NCBI GenBank assembly: GCA_020348925.1
Contig: CP070758.1
Location: 4,952,433-4,994,347, forward strand
Length of the DNA stretch: 41,915 nt
Direction of reading: 5' to 3'
Source of the DNA: Gemmatimonadota bacterium
GTDB taxonomy: Bacteria > JBHIER01 > G020348925
Shown here piece by piece: positions 15,995-24,856 of the stretch (the stretch's first letter is position 1; every line of letters begins with the position of its first letter). Made by a program: the position numbers and the translations under genes. The notes beneath the pieces are model-generated. The model had not been told where the DNA came from, did not search any database, and was given only the letters and a program-made list of their open reading frames with translations.

Positions 15995-17266
15995 CTACAC
16001 GACCTCCTCCGGATGCGCAATCTTTCCCGCCACAGCCGACGCAGCCGCCACCGCCGGACTGGCCAGATAGATTTCACTGCTGAGCGGTCCCATGCGCCCG
16101 ACGAAATTGCGATTGCTCGTGGAGACACACCGCTCCCTCTCCCCCAGTACGCCCAGGTGTCCACCGATACACGGACCGCAGGAGGGCGTGCTGAAGGCGC
16201 ATCCCGATTCGATGAAGGTCTCCGCAAGCCCCTCATGGATCGCCTGAAGGGCAACCTTCTGTGTGCCGGGGAAGATGAGCGCCCGAACCTTCGGATGGAC
16301 CCTCTTCCCTTTGAATACTTCCGCCGCAATGCGAAGATCCTCGATCCGGCCGTTGGTGCAGAAACCGATTACGACCTGATCGATGTCCACCTCTCCCACT
16401 TCGCGAACCGGCTTCACATTCTCCGGTAAGCTGGGAACAGCTACTTGAGGTTCAATTTCGGACAGATCGTATTCCAATGTCCTGACATATTCGGCATCCG
16501 GATCACTTTTAAAATTCCTCATTCTCGATTCATGATCCTCAATTGTCCCTTTGACATACTCCACAGTCTTTTCATCGGCTTCAAAAATGCCCGTCTTGGC
16601 TCCGGCTTCTATGGCCATGTTGGCCATGGTGAACCGATCAGCTATACTCAAATGGGTCACGCCCTCTCCGGTGAACTCCAGAACCTGGTAAATAGCCCCG
16701 TCAACGCCGAGATCCCCGATAGTGTAGAGAATGATATCCTTCCCGCTGACCCATTTGCCCGGTTGTCCGTAATAAACCAACTTGATCGATTGGGGCACCC
16801 GCAGCCACACCTGTCCAATTGCGAAGGCAGCCGCCACATCGGTGCTGCCCACCCCAGTGGCAAAAGCTCCCAAAGCCCCGTAGGTACACGTATGGGAGTC
16901 ACCCCCGATGATCAAGTCGCCCGGGGCCACAAGACCCTCCTCCGGCAGGAGAACGTGCTCGATCCCTCCCCGACCGACCTCGAAGTAATGGGTGATCCCG
17001 TATTCTTGGGCAAACCGGCGAACCGCTTTGGTAATCTCCGCCGTTTTCATGTCCTTGTTGGGCGTGAAATGGTCTGGCACGAGTGCGATCTTTTCCGGAT
17101 CAAAGACGCGCTTCGGCTTAATCTTCTCAAATTCTTGAATGGCCAGAATCGCAGACAGCTCGTTGGCCATGACCAGATCGATCACGGCCATGATGAGCTC
17201 ACCGGCCCGGACCTCTTCCCGGCCGGCGTGAGCGGCAAGAATTTTTTCGGCTATAGTCATACTCAT
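15995..17266 (-). CDS. leuC: aconitase-family large subunit, LeuC/HacA type
   Basis: This [4Fe-4S] dehydratase subunit is about 423 residues long. The three cluster cysteines are in [12 protein letters not shown] (about 303) and SCGPCIGGH (about 363 and 366). Other family blocks include [36 protein letters not shown] and [11 protein letters not shown]. The size fits the compact archaeal/anaerobe LeuC2/HacA group rather than the 465-residue enterobacterial LeuC. An open frame begins at TTG 17272, but ATG at 17266 is the more likely start. It follows the aminotransferase by about ten bases. Confidence 0.92.
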   Translation of the reverse strand: MSMTIAEKILAAHAGREEVRAGELIMAVIDLVMANELSAILAIQEFEKIKPKRVFDPEKIALVPDHFTPNKDMKTAEITKAVRRFAQEYGITHYFEVGRGGIEHVLLPEEGLVAPGDLIIGGDSHTCTYGALGAFATGVGSTDVAAAFAIGQVWLRVPQSIKLVYYGQPGKWVSGKDIILYTIGDLGVDGAIYQVLEFTGEGVTHLSIADRFTMANMAIEAGAKTGIFEADEKTVEYVKGTIEDHESRMRNFKSDPDAEYVRTLEYDLSEIEPQVAVPSLPENVKPVREVGEVDIDQVVIGFCTNGRIEDLRIAAEVFKGKRVHPKVRALIFPGTQKVALQAIHEGLAETFIESGCAFSTPSCGPCIGGHLGVLGERERCVSTSNRNFVGRMGPLSSEIYLASPAVAAASAVAGKIAHPEEVV

Positions 17267-17275
17267 GGTCAAAAT

Positions 17276-18595
17276 CTATACCGGATGATCCTCTCGAAAA
17301 CGCTTGAGCCGTCGAGCGAGCACCTCGAATTTCTCCTCGCCGGTAAGAGATGTGCAGACCCTCAAACCCTCAAGGCGGGTGCTCCCCGTAATCTCCAACG
17401 TCGTTGCACTGAGCCCGTAATAGACCAGCTCCTTGAGCAGCTCACCTCCGGAGAACCCCGGATAGGAGACCGTGAAATAGAATCCGTCCGCCAAGGGCTT
17501 TTCAAGATCCATATCATAGACGAGTTGAAATCCATTCTCCTTGAACGCTTTTCTCATCAATGCGGCTCTTCGCCCGTACTCTTTTAGGGGCTCCACGAAA
17601 TTCAACGTGCCTGAACCGGCCGCCTCAAACATGGCCGCCAGAGCATGCTGCGGTCCCTGCGGGACACTGGATGTCGTGGGATACATTCCCCCCTGAACGA
17701 AGGCCTCAAGGACTCGCTTCGATCCAAAATGCTCCCGAAGATCATCATACTCTTTATGAATGAATTTTGGTGAAATAATGGTGACTGCAGCCCGCTGTCC
17801 CGCATAGCTAAATATTTTCGAGGCACTAATGAGAACAAAGGCGTTGTCGGCATACCGGGCGATGGTCGGAGGATACGGCTCCTCTCCCGGCTTGCTGTAA
17901 TCCTGCCGAAAATCCATACAGAGGTAGGCCACGTCCTCAATGGCCACAACGTCATACTCGTTGAATAAATTTCCCATCTCCTGCAATTCATCATCCGTAA
18001 AAACAATCCACGTTGGATTGTTGGGACTGTTCCACATCACTCCGCCGATGTCCCCTTTCTTGAGTCTTTTCTGTATTCTGTCGATCAGTTTCGACCCGCG
18101 CGTCTCATAGAAATCAATTGAATCCGTCTTCAAGCCGAGGAAACGAGTCTGGCTCTTGTTCACAGAAAATCCGGGATCAATATACAGGATCGTATCTTTC
18201 TTCTTTCTCATCCTGCCGGCAACGGCTTGGCTCAGAAATCCTCCCTGCATATTCCCCACAGTCGGGACGCAGCACTCCGGCCCGACATCGAGATCGAGAA
18301 ATTTCTTGACAAAGGTCGCTGCTGCCTGTTTCAGACGGGCAATACCGTCAAAGGGAGCGTATTGAGAGGCAATACCCTCTCTCGTTAAAGCATGAACTTC
18401 GGCCTGTATGCCAATCTCATTGGCCGGAAGCCCGGGGATACCGAATTCCATGCGGATAAATTCGACACCCAACTCCTGTTCAATCGCGTTCACCACACGA
18501 TTGGCATCACGGATGGAAGCACTTCGAAAATCGACACGGTTCTCCCGCACAATACGATCGACGACATCGCGGTCAAAGGGAACATCACCTTTCAT
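17276..18595 (-). CDS. class I/II pyridoxal-phosphate aminotransferase
   Basis: This is a 439-residue fold-type I aminotransferase. The PLP lysine is in LISASKIFSYAGQRAAV (about residue 240-250), the cofactor-binding asparagine/aspartate blocks are MWNSPNNPTWIVFTDDE and VVAIEDVAYLCMDF, and the C-terminal arginine is in LRVCTSL. ATG at 18595 is chosen because AAAGGAAG stands seven bases ahead; an upstream TTG (18622) would lengthen it by nine residues. It overlaps the synthase gene by 11 bases. Its place between a synthase and LeuCDB-like enzymes suggests it aminates the 2-oxoacid they make, such as 2-oxoglutarate, 2-oxoadipate or ketoleucine, but the amino acid is not determined. Confidence 0.88.
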   Translation of the reverse strand: MKGDVPFDRDVVDRIVRENRVDFRSASIRDANRVVNAIEQELGVEFIRMEFGIPGLPANEIGIQAEVHALTREGIASQYAPFDGIARLKQAAATFVKKFLDLDVGPECCVPTVGNMQGGFLSQAVAGRMRKKKDTILYIDPGFSVNKSQTRFLGLKTDSIDFYETRGSKLIDRIQKRLKKGDIGGVMWNSPNNPTWIVFTDDELQEMGNLFNEYDVVAIEDVAYLCMDFRQDYSKPGEEPYPPTIARYADNAFVLISASKIFSYAGQRAAVTIISPKFIHKEYDDLREHFGSKRVLEAFVQGGMYPTTSSVPQGPQHALAAMFEAAGSGTLNFVEPLKEYGRRAALMRKAFKENGFQLVYDMDLEKPLADGFYFTVSYPGFSGGELLKELVYYGLSATTLEITGSTRLEGLRVCTSLTGEEKFEVLARRLKRFREDHPV

Positions 18596-19841
18596 TTTGG
18601 GCTTCCTTTCCCGATTGGACAATGGCCGTTATCTCATCATCCGTTAAGACAAAATTGGCATGCTTGGCTGCATCAAATATTCGGTTCACCAAGGTTCCCT
18701 CCGGCTCAATGTTGTGCTGTTCCAGCCAATATATAACATTTGATTCTCCACTCATTGGTCCGATCTCAATTTTCTGTTTCAGCCCGAAAGCACCCGCCGG
18801 CACACCGGAATAGACCCTGTCAGCAAGCCAGGCGTCCCCCTTTTTCTGTGCCTTTATCACCGCCGCAGCGTGAACGCCTGTGGCGGTCCGAAAAGCATCT
18901 TCACCGACGACCGGATAGTTCTTGGGCAGAGGTACGTGACAGGCTTCGGCAACAAGCCTGCAGTATTCCGATAGTTTCGTCAGATCCTGATCGATCCAGC
19001 CCAGCAGCCTGAAATTGACCAAAAGCAAATCCATGGGGGTGTTGCCCACTCGCTCGCCGATGCCGAGAGCGGTCCCATGGACACGATCAGCCCCGGCAGC
19101 CACAGCCGCAATCGTATTCGGTACGGACAACCCTCTGTCTCTGTGCCCATGCCAATCGATTTTTACGTCCTCACCTGTCTCAGCCACAACCTCTCTGACG
19201 TATGAAATGAGCCGGCCCACCCCTTCAGGAATGGCATGACCGACGGTATCGCAGACACAGATCCGTCTGGCACCGCATTCAATAGCCGTGGTATACAGTT
19301 TTTTGACCGTTTCCGGTGTGGCGCGGGTCGTATCCTCGGTTACGTACATCACCGGCAAGTCGTGACCGACCACGTAGGTTACTGCCTCCTCGGTGTGTTT
19401 GAGCATTCTATCAAGCGTCCATCCTTCTGCGTATTGCCGGATGGGGCTCGATCCGATGAAAACCGATGCCTCGATGGGAAGACTTAATTTCTGGGAAATA
19501 CTGATGATCGGATCAATGTCAACCTTCAGGGTACGGGCAGCGCAGTTTGCTTCAATGTTCAGTTTGGCCTGTGCGATCTCCTGGGCCAAAGCCGTCACAT
19601 GTTCGACAGCCCTCGGTCCCGCCCCAGGCAGCCCGATATCCGCGCTGTGGATGCCCAGCTCGTCCATGAGATGCAGGATACGTATCTTCTCATCAATAGT
19701 CGGATCCTTCACCGACGGCGATTGAATTCCATCACGCAAGGTCTCATCATCAAACTCAATCACCCCTCCCGGTTTCCACCCCTCTGCAATTTCATTCCAA
19801 TCGAAAATGAGCTCTTTTTCCTCGAGATTTTTCATACTCAT
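18585..19841 (-). CDS. homocitrate/isopropylmalate/Re-citrate synthase-family acyltransferase
   Basis: This is a 418-residue enzyme of the DRE-TIM metallolyase group, condensing acetyl-CoA with a 2-oxoacid. The family motif appears as DDETLRDGIQSP (about 31-42; R36, D37), the metal site as HGHRDRGL (H231, H233), and later GTALGIGERVGNTP. It lacks the roughly 130-residue C-terminal leucine-sensing domain of classical LeuA. The N terminus WKPGGVIEF is not typical of NifV or LeuA. Candidates are homocitrate synthase, isopropylmalate synthase or Re-citrate synthase; neighbours korABC and LeuCDB-like enzymes fit any of them. It overlaps the porB stop by four bases. Confidence 0.85.
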   Translation of the reverse strand: MSMKNLEEKELIFDWNEIAEGWKPGGVIEFDDETLRDGIQSPSVKDPTIDEKIRILHLMDELGIHSADIGLPGAGPRAVEHVTALAQEIAQAKLNIEANCAARTLKVDIDPIISISQKLSLPIEASVFIGSSPIRQYAEGWTLDRMLKHTEEAVTYVVGHDLPVMYVTEDTTRATPETVKKLYTTAIECGARRICVCDTVGHAIPEGVGRLISYVREVVAETGEDVKIDWHGHRDRGLSVPNTIAAVAAGADRVHGTALGIGERVGNTPMDLLLVNFRLLGWIDQDLTKLSEYCRLVAEACHVPLPKNYPVVGEDAFRTATGVHAAAVIKAQKKGDAWLADRVYSGVPAGAFGLKQKIEIGPMSGESNVIYWLEQHNIEPEGTLVNRIFDAAKHANFVLTDDEITAIVQSGKEAQNER

Positions 19842-20728
19842 CTCACCTTTTCAAGCAGTTCTTCCCATGTTTCATCCACATTGTGCTGAATTTGGTCGAT
19901 CTCCGCCTGCGTTAGATGTCGAAACCGACCTTGAAGTTTCAGATACTCTTTCACGGCAATCGGACCCGGATCTAAGGTAATCGTATACCTTTTTCCGTAC
20001 TCAATCTCATAAAGAGGGTAGATCCTGGACTCCACGGCCAGCCGGGCCACCTTCACAGAAATATCGGAGGGCGTTTTCCATCCGCTGGGACACGGTGAAA
20101 AGACCTGAACATATCGAGTTCCGAAAATCGCCTTGGCCTTCTTCAGCTTGTTCACATAGTCTTCGGGAAAGGCCACCGATGCTGAGGCTGCATAGGGGAT
20201 CTTGTGCGCGGCCATGATGGCCATCATATCTTTCTTGGGTCGATCTTTGGGATGATCGTAGGGCGTCGTTCCGGTCCAAGCCCCCCAGGGAGTTGCAGAA
20301 CTCCTTTGAATACCTGTATTCATATAAGCCTCGTTATCATAACACACGTACAAAATATTTTCGTTCCGTTCCGCCGCAGCGGATAAAGCCTGCAATCCAA
20401 TGTCAAAGGTGGCTCCATCACCACCCCATGCCAGGACGGTGACATTATCAACGCCTCGCACATCGAGCCCGGCTCGCACCCCCACTGCCGCCGAGGCCGT
20501 CGTCTCAAAAGCGGTATGAAGAAAGGGCACCATGGACGAGGAATGGGGAAACATCCCATCAACCACAGCCGAGCAGCCGGCCGGAACGACGAGGATCGTC
20601 CTCTTCCCCAGGGCCTTGAGGGCCAGTCTCATGGCCAGTTTCTCCCCACAGCCCGGACAGGCCAAGTGGCCGCATGAGAGCCATTCCTGCTCAGGAATCC
20701 TCCCCTCTATCTTTTGATATCCAACCAC
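19838..20728 (-). CDS. porB: 2-oxoacid:ferredoxin oxidoreductase beta subunit (PorB-like)
   Basis: This is the thiamine-diphosphate-binding subunit, 296 residues. Conserved blocks: CGHLACPGCGEKLAMRLALK near residues 19-38 with cluster cysteines, the ThDP-Mg motif AWGGDGATFDIGLQALSAA (GDG near 104-106), CYDNEAYMNTGIQRS, and FSPCPSGWK. These match pyruvate synthase PorB more closely than KorB. It begins at a GTG 22 bases before the porA stop. Together with porA and the gamma subunit from the preceding kor genes it could form a second enzyme of different substrate range. Confidence 0.9.
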   Translation of the reverse strand: MVGYQKIEGRIPEQEWLSCGHLACPGCGEKLAMRLALKALGKRTILVVPAGCSAVVDGMFPHSSSMVPFLHTAFETTASAAVGVRAGLDVRGVDNVTVLAWGGDGATFDIGLQALSAAAERNENILYVCYDNEAYMNTGIQRSSATPWGAWTGTTPYDHPKDRPKKDMMAIMAAHKIPYAASASVAFPEDYVNKLKKAKAIFGTRYVQVFSPCPSGWKTPSDISVKVARLAVESRIYPLYEIEYGKRYTITLDPGPIAVKEYLKLQGRFRHLTQAEIDQIQHNVDETWEELLEKVR

Positions 20729-21861
20729 AGGACCGGTTCCTCCGGCTCATCATGAGTATTCATATATTCGAAGGCTCTACGAATCGTTGCCATGGTCACG
20801 TCTCTCCCCCCCAAACCGGCTATAAAACCGAAAAGGAGTGGCCGCTCCTTCTCGGTGTATAACACAGATTTTATCTCTTGAAAAATGATACCGGTCTGTC
20901 CGAAGGAGATGTTTCGATCGATGACACCAACTTTATGCACGCCTCCGAAGGCCTGCCGGATCTCTTCAACTGGAAAGGGTCGAAAGATACGAATCCTTGC
21001 GGCCCCGACACTGTAACCCTCATCCCTGAGTTCATCGACAACGCACCGTGCCGTACCCGCCATTGTTCCCGACGAAACGATAAGCGTCCCGGCATCCTCT
21101 ATTCGATAGAACTCTAAGGGATTATAACTCCGCCCGAAAGTTTCTTTAAACTCAAGAGCGGCTTTATTCACTACGCCCCTCGCCTCCTCCATCGTCTTCT
21201 GAATCTTGTACCGCATCTCTGCGTAGTACTGGGGAACGGTCCCTCCATAAAACGTGTGAGGATCATCGACGTCCAAGGTATAGGGTGCCTCTCGCCGGGG
21301 CAAATAGGTATCGACGTCCTTTTGATCCGGAATATCGACCGGCTCTGAGGTGTGGGAGAGGAAGAATCCGTCCATCATAATCATACTCGGCAGCTGGATC
21401 TCCTCCGAGATTCGGTACGCCTGAATGACCGAATCGAGAACCTCCTGATTGCTCTCGCAATAGAACTGCAGCCAGCCTGTATCCCGTTGGGCCAGACTGT
21501 CATTGTGATCACACCAGACGGTCCAGGGCGCGGCCATGGCCCGATTCACGTTGACCAAGACGATAGGAAGCCTAGCTCCCACGGTCCAGTGGAGCAGCTC
21601 ATGCATGAGGGCTAGCCCCTGGGCCGACGTCGCCGTAAAAACACGAGCGCCGGCAGCAGACGCACCGATACAACTGGCCATGGCCGAATGCTCCGACTCA
21701 ACCTTGATAAAACGCGCCTTCAGCTCCCCGCTGGCGTTCCATTCGGAAAGTTTCTCAACGACGCTTGTCTGCGGAGTGATGGGGTAGGCTGCGATCACCT
21801 CCACTCTCGATAACTTGACAGCCTGAGAGACAGTATAATTACCAGTCAGTATTTTCTTCAC
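20707..21861 (-). CDS. porA: 2-oxoacid:ferredoxin oxidoreductase alpha subunit (PorA-like)
   Basis: This alpha subunit (384 residues) carries the pyrimidine-side domain. It opens with KKILTGNYTVSQAVKLSRV and the hallmark AAYPITPQTSVVEKL, then ESEHSAMASCIGASAAGARVFTA split over about 55-77, and RIFRPFPVEEI in the C-terminal part, all like pyruvate:ferredoxin oxidoreductase PorA. The start is GTG without a strong ribosome binding site, 59 bases after the gamma subunit. No separate gamma or delta gene accompanies porAB, so it probably shares those of the kor set. Confidence 0.9.
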   Translation of the reverse strand: MKKILTGNYTVSQAVKLSRVEVIAAYPITPQTSVVEKLSEWNASGELKARFIKVESEHSAMASCIGASAAGARVFTATSAQGLALMHELLHWTVGARLPIVLVNVNRAMAAPWTVWCDHNDSLAQRDTGWLQFYCESNQEVLDSVIQAYRISEEIQLPSMIMMDGFFLSHTSEPVDIPDQKDVDTYLPRREAPYTLDVDDPHTFYGGTVPQYYAEMRYKIQKTMEEARGVVNKAALEFKETFGRSYNPLEFYRIEDAGTLIVSSGTMAGTARCVVDELRDEGYSVGAARIRIFRPFPVEEIRQAFGGVHKVGVIDRNISFGQTGIIFQEIKSVLYTEKERPLLFGFIAGLGGRDVTMATIRRAFEYMNTHDEPEEPVLWLDIKR

Positions 21862-21920
21862 ATCGAGACTCTGATTCGCCCTAAGTCGGTGCTCTATCCT
21901 TCCTTCAAATCGAGTTAAAT

Positions 21921-22466
21921 CTAATGTTTTTTAACTATGCTTCCAAGTTGAAAACCCACATCGACGGCCTTTTTGTTTGCCTCCAGATGCCTCCCATCAA
22001 GCGTCTTGTCAAGAGCCAGCTTCAGAGAGTCCGGGGTGACAATCCCGGTAACACTGACGACAGCGGCCAGGAGTACCGTATTGGCTACCAATCGGTTATC
22101 AAAAATCTGAAGGGCCCTTTGGGTTGCCGGAACGGGAAAATGGGAAAGGGCAATCTGCGGATTGGGTGTGACCAGTTCCTCATCATGAAAGATGACGCCA
22201 TGCTCCGGAACGACATCACAGCAATATTTATTGTAGGCCGGCTGGGACATGGCGATCAGGATGTCGGCCTTCAGTACATGGGGATAATCGATCCAACCGT
22301 CAGAGATGACGACTTCGGACTTGCAGGCGGAGCCCCGGGCTTCCGCCCCATAGGATGATGACTGGGCCGCATATTTGCCGTCAAGTATGCCTGCGTGGCC
22401 AAGAATGACCCCGGCCAAAACGATCCCCTGACCCCCGAAACCGCATATGCGTACCTGCTTTATCAT
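21921..22466 (-). CDS. korC: 2-oxoacid:ferredoxin oxidoreductase gamma subunit
   Basis: The 181-residue gamma domain opens with KQVRICGFGGQGIVLAGVIL, the standard signature, followed by QSSYGAEARGSACKSEV-type sequence (about 36-52) and a C-terminal LDGRHLEANKKAVDVGF segment. It overlaps korB by four bases. It lies between korB and porA and is the only gamma gene in the window, consistent with sharing between two alpha-beta pairs. Confidence 0.92.
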   Translation of the reverse strand: MIKQVRICGFGGQGIVLAGVILGHAGILDGKYAAQSSSYGAEARGSACKSEVVISDGWIDYPHVLKADILIAMSQPAYNKYCCDVVPEHGVIFHDEELVTPNPQIALSHFPVPATQRALQIFDNRLVANTVLLAAVVSVTGIVTPDSLKLALDKTLDGRHLEANKKAVDVGFQLGSIVKKH

Positions 22467-23224
22467 GACGTCACAAATTCTCCGGTTACGATCTTATACT
22501 TCAACTCCTCAGAACCCATCGTTTCTGCTTTCTGTCTGCTGACACAGTCCTCCTTCAGCGTCTGAAGCATCTCAAAGGCCGTGCCAGAAACATTGCGCCG
22601 GCCGAACTGGGTCGGGCAGGGCGAGAGGACCTCGATGAAGGACAATCCTGTATGCTCCAGTCCTCTCTGAATCGACCGAATAAGCGGCTTCACCTGATGA
22701 ACCGAATACCGGGAAACATACGTCCCGCCAGCGGCTTCCACGAGTTTACATAAGTCAAAGGGCCGTTCCCTGTTTCCGTCAGGTGTGGTTGAGGTTCGCA
22801 TGCCCAAAGGGGTCGATGCCGCGACCTGACCCCCGGTCATGCCGTAAATACCGTTGTTGGCACAAATGATGGTGAGATCGATATCCCTTCTGGCAGCGTG
22901 AATGAGATGATTCCCCCCTATGGAAGCGATGTCACCGTCGCCGCTGATGACAACGACCTTGAGGGAAGGCTTGAACAACTTCGCTCCGGTGGCGAAGGCA
23001 ACCGGTCTCCCATGGGTCACGTGGAGTGTGTCGGCCGCAAAATGGGGGCTCGGAATCCAAGCTCCGCAACCGATCCCGGAGACAAAGAGCATGCCGTCCA
23101 TATCGTATCCCAGTTCATCAATGGCCCGTAGGATCGCTCCCATGAGTATACCGTGGCCGCACCCCGAACAGAACGGTGTCGGAAATACTTCTGTTCGTAG
23201 ATATTTGTAAAGATGTTTACTCAT
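22463..23224 (-). CDS. korB: 2-oxoacid:ferredoxin oxidoreductase beta subunit (KorB-like)
   Basis: The 253-residue ThDP-binding subunit shows FCSGCGHGILMGAILRAID (about 18-36), the GDGDIASIGGNHLIHAARR ThDP-Mg motif (about 94-112), NNGIYGMTGGQVAAST and FIEVLSPCPTQFGRRN. The size and motifs fit 2-oxoglutarate synthase KorB. It overlaps korA and korC by four bases each, so the three are translationally coupled. In Thauera aromatica a KorAB enzyme regenerates the ferredoxin used by benzoyl-CoA reductase, a precedent for this gene neighbourhood. Confidence 0.92.
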   Translation of the reverse strand: MSKHLYKYLRTEVFPTPFCSGCGHGILMGAILRAIDELGYDMDGMLFVSGIGCGAWIPSPHFAADTLHVTHGRPVAFATGAKLFKPSLKVVVISGDGDIASIGGNHLIHAARRDIDLTIICANNGIYGMTGGQVAASTPLGMRTSTTPDGNRERPFDLCKLVEAAGGTYVSRYSVHQVKPLIRSIQRGLEHTGLSFIEVLSPCPTQFGRRNVSGTAFEMLQTLKEDCVSRQKAETMGSEELKYKIVTGEFVTS

Positions 23225-24378
23225 GGTTGTGTCACCGCTCGTTCTCTCACAAACTCAATGATCTTGGTCGGCTTCATCGTCTCTCCGTTCGTCTGGGGAA
23301 GAGAGATGACATCTCTGTCCAGAAGCCGCTCGATCTCCCGACAGATCTGGCCCTGATTCAACTCGGGCACAACCACCTCTTTACATTTTTGAGCCGACTC
23401 AACAACGACTCTCTCAGGAAACGGCCATATCGTCCTGAGACGTAAAAGACCCACTTTTTGACCTTCGTCCCGCAGAACTTTGGCTGCGCTTAAGGCCGCC
23501 CGGGCCGTTATACCATAGGCTACGAGCAGTACATCCGGTCCATCGTCCAGGAAGTACGAGTCCGTATCCACAATCTCATCCGCCCGGTTTCGAATTTTGC
23601 CGACGAGCCGGGACACCAACCGTTCGTGCACTTCTGAAACCTGGGTTTTCCGATAGCCGAACGGATCATGGGTCGATCCAGTGACCAGGAGTTTTTCCCC
23701 GTCGCCAAAACAGGGCATGGGAGGAACACCGCCGGGCTCGTCCGTATGAAAAGGCGGCTGTCCGGGAGCCTTGTCCCGCTCAAAGACGGTCACTTCCTGT
23801 TCAACGGTTACGTTTTCCCGAAGATGGCCCACACCCTCATCGGACAGGACGAAGACAGGAACCCGGAACCGTTCGGCCAGATTGAAGGCTCTGATCGTCA
23901 TATCGTAGATTTCCTGAACAGACCATGGTGACAGGGCAATGATCTCGTAGTCACCGTGAGAGCCATATTTCACCTGAAGCATATCGCCGGAGCCAGGTCT
24001 CGTGGCCTGACCTGTTGACGGACCGGCCCTCTGAATGTCGACGATGACAAGGGGCGTCTCCGTCATTGCCGCGTAGCCGATGTTCTCCATCATCAGGCTC
24101 AAACCCGGTCCTGAAGTGGAGGTCATAGGTTTCGCACCGGCCCAAGATGCGCCGATCATGGCCGCGATGGATCCGATTTCATCCTCCATTTGAACGAAAA
24201 CACCATCACAATCCTTGAAGCGCCGGACAATGTGCTCCATCACCTCGCTGGCCGGGGTGATGGGATAACCGGCGAAGAACCGGCAGCCGGCAGCCACAGC
24301 ACCTTCGGCGCAGGCTTCGTCACCCTGGAGAAAATACTGGCCGGGTGGCGTGACCCCTCTTATCTTTCGATAGCCCAT
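23221..24378 (-). CDS. korA: 2-oxoacid:ferredoxin oxidoreductase alpha subunit (KorA-like)
   Basis: This is a 385-residue alpha subunit. Seen: GDEACAEGAVAAGCRFFAGY then PITPASEVMEH, QMEDEIGSIAAMIGASWAGAK, TSTSGPGLSLMMENIGYAAM and a C-terminal RLRTIWPFPERVV. These are KorA-type features. The start ATG has no convincing ribosome binding site, and the 222 bases between it and the ferredoxin gene hold a dispersed inverted-repeat element, so the insertion may have altered translation coupling with the ferredoxin. Confidence 0.92.
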   Translation of the reverse strand: MGYRKIRGVTPPGQYFLQGDEACAEGAVAAGCRFFAGYPITPASEVMEHIVRRFKDCDGVFVQMEDEIGSIAAMIGASWAGAKPMTSTSGPGLSLMMENIGYAAMTETPLVIVDIQRAGPSTGQATRPGSGDMLQVKYGSHGDYEIIALSPWSVQEIYDMTIRAFNLAERFRVPVFVLSDEGVGHLRENVTVEQEVTVFERDKAPGQPPFHTDEPGGVPPMPCFGDGEKLLVTGSTHDPFGYRKTQVSEVHERLVSRLVGKIRNRADEIVDTDSYFLDDGPDVLLVAYGITARAALSAAKVLRDEGQKVGLLRLRTIWPFPERVVVESAQKCKEVVVPELNQGQICREIERLLDRDVISLPQTNGETMKPTKIIEFVRERAVTQP

Positions 24379-24405
24379 CTTTTTTTCTGTTCCTTACATA
24401 ACACA

Positions 24406-24536
24406 TGTCATTGCAAGCGACATAAAGGAGCGAAGCAACCTCTCGAAGTGAATGAGACTCCTTCACTCTCCAGCTCGGAATGACGGAAGATGGAATGAGA
24501 TTGCCGCGTTCCGATAAACCGGAACTCGCAATGACA
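24406..24536. repeat. 131-bp dispersed repeat with TGTCATTGC termini
   Basis: The ends TGTCATTGCAAG (24406-24417) and CTCGCAATGACA (24525-24536) are inverted repeats, and internal arms (AGCAACCTC, GAGATTGCC) also mirror each other. Similar CATTGCGAG...GCAATGAC elements are common between genes in anaerobic deltaproteobacteria. No coding capacity. It separates the ferredoxin gene from korA. Confidence 0.7.
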
Positions 24537-24600
24537 AACTCCTTCGGAATAATTTTTAAACACGCAATCCCTGAGCAGGTTTTCAAAATCTCCGACTTTT

Positions 24601-24825
24601 CTACTTTTCGACCTTTTCGACTGTTATCGCCAGATCAGGACACATCAGTTCGCACATGATGCAGCCGGTGCAATCTTCTATCTTCTCCACGATGATGGGA
24701 CGGAATCCTTTGTCGGATACATCCGTTGCATAACCCAAAACACCCCGCGAGCAGATCTCAACGCAAATCTGACATCCCTTGCACCAGGCTTGATTGATTT
24801 CAATGTGTGCCACCAAAGATCTCAT
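24601..24825 (-). CDS. korD: 2[4Fe-4S] ferredoxin, delta subunit of the 2-oxoacid oxidoreductase
   Basis: This 74-residue protein has two cluster-binding motifs, CKGCQICVEICSRGVL and CTGCIMCELMCPDLAI, the layout of KorD/VorD-type delta subunits. ATG at 24825 was chosen; a longer frame to 24957 overlaps the end of the enoyl-CoA hydratase gene and its extra residues are not ferredoxin-like. An internal GTG four codons later is also possible. It would pass electrons from korABC (and perhaps porAB) to soluble ferredoxin. Confidence 0.88.
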   Translation of the reverse strand: MRSLVAHIEINQAWCKGCQICVEICSRGVLGYATDVSDKGFRPIIVEKIEDCTGCIMCELMCPDLAITVEKVEK

Positions 24826-24856
24826 CCCTCTTTTCCCCAATATTCCCTTGTCTCCC

